7,186 nucleotides of DNA. Origin: JAISXK01 sp031549625 (lineage in GTDB: Bacteria > Bacillota > Clostridia > Christensenellales > CAG-138). Position 1 is the stretch's first letter; each line of letters opens with the position of its first letter. Under the pieces are notes generated by a model that made no database searches, was not told the DNA's origin, and was given only the letters and a program-made list of their open reading frames with translations. A program made the translations under genes and the position numbers. Below, in pieces: positions 7,045-7,186 of this stretch. The DNA is taken from NCBI GenBank assembly GCA_031549625.1, contig JAVBPK010000128.1:1-7186 (forward strand), in the 5' to 3' direction.

Positions 7045-7183
7045 AAGGACGATGGGGCGCTGCCCCATGCCCCGCCCAAGGGATTCATCCCTTGGGAATC
7101 CCATTCCCATGCCCACATGTGGGCATGACAGACTGTCAAAAAAGGTTCGCAAGAAAAAGCTTTCAATCCGTGGGCAAGGACGA
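7045..7183. repeat. 8-bp direct repeat AAGGACGA bracketing the hairpin array
   Basis: AAGGACGA occurs at 7045-7052 and again at 7176-7183, with 123 bases including the whole hairpin array between. This may be a target-site duplication left by insertion of a small non-autonomous element, or the boundary of a repeat unit. The second copy also looks like a Shine-Dalgarno sequence close to the end of the window (AAGGA then CGACAT), so a gene start just beyond 7186 is an equally good explanation. Confidence 0.3.
7051..7138. repeat. Array of perfect hairpins downstream of lonB, candidate dispersed palindromic repeat
   Basis: Nearly every base here can lie in a stem. ATGGGGC-GCT-GCCCCAT occupies 7052-7068. 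CCCAAGGGAT pairs with ATCCCTTGGG across 7075-7096 (10 bp around TC, or 9 bp with a 4-base loop). GGGAAT-CCC-ATTCCC at 7094-7108 overlaps and competes with the hairpins on both sides. A perfect 20-base palindrome with half-site CATGCCCACA is at 7108-7127, and TGACAG-A-CTGTCA is at 7126-7138. None is followed by a T-tract on the plus strand, so ordinary intrinsic termination is not indicated. The GC-rich stacked hairpins look like intergenic repeat families found in many Clostridia genomes, but copy number cannot be judged from one window. Possible roles are 3'-end protection of the lonB mRNA or a non-autonomous mobile repeat. Confidence 0.6.
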
Positions 7184-7186
7184 CAT

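Noticed and set aside
7051..7138. CRISPR array or phage attachment site in the hairpin cluster
   Set aside because: There are no regular direct repeats separated by unique spacers, and no integrase or tRNA gene is next to it.

Overview
The window looks like a chromosomal piece of a Gram-positive anaerobe of the Bacillota, most likely class Clostridia. The evidence is the gene order tig-clpP-clpX followed by a membrane-anchored lonB, strong AGGAGG-type ribosome binding sites and a short AT-rich sigma-A-like promoter region. Base composition is moderate, near 50% GC by eye. No rRNA, tRNA, CRISPR array, transposase or phage gene is visible. The genus cannot be fixed from the sequence alone.

Layout: (1) 1-189 is non-coding and carries three copies of an 8-base word. 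(2) 190-1449, minus strand, is a cobalamin-type homocysteine S-methyltransferase with a complete zinc-binding N-terminal domain and only a remnant of the pterin-binding barrel. (3) 1450-1730 is a divergent intergenic region. On the minus strand it holds a nested, RBS-proximal hairpin leader for the methyltransferase. On the plus strand it holds one good and one weaker promoter for tig. (4) 1731-5176 is a protein quality-control cluster: tig (trigger factor with an unusual Lys/Ala/Pro/Glu tail), clpP and clpX, closed by a strong intrinsic terminator at 5209-5238. (5) 5313-7010 is lonB, a separately transcribed membrane-anchored Lon-type AAA+ protease. (6) 7011-7186 has no gene but holds a dense array of perfect hairpins that looks like a dispersed intergenic repeat, bracketed by an 8-base direct repeat.

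Trigger factor binds nascent chains at the ribosome exit. ClpX unfolds substrates and feeds them to the ClpP barrel. LonB is a second ATP-dependent protease, anchored at the membrane. The methyltransferase is metabolically unrelated and simply lies divergent to the cluster.

Most of the window is conserved housekeeping sequence, and I do not see a new multi-gene system. The points worth checking are the truncated methionine-synthase module, its structured leader, the trigger-factor tail and the hairpin array after lonB.
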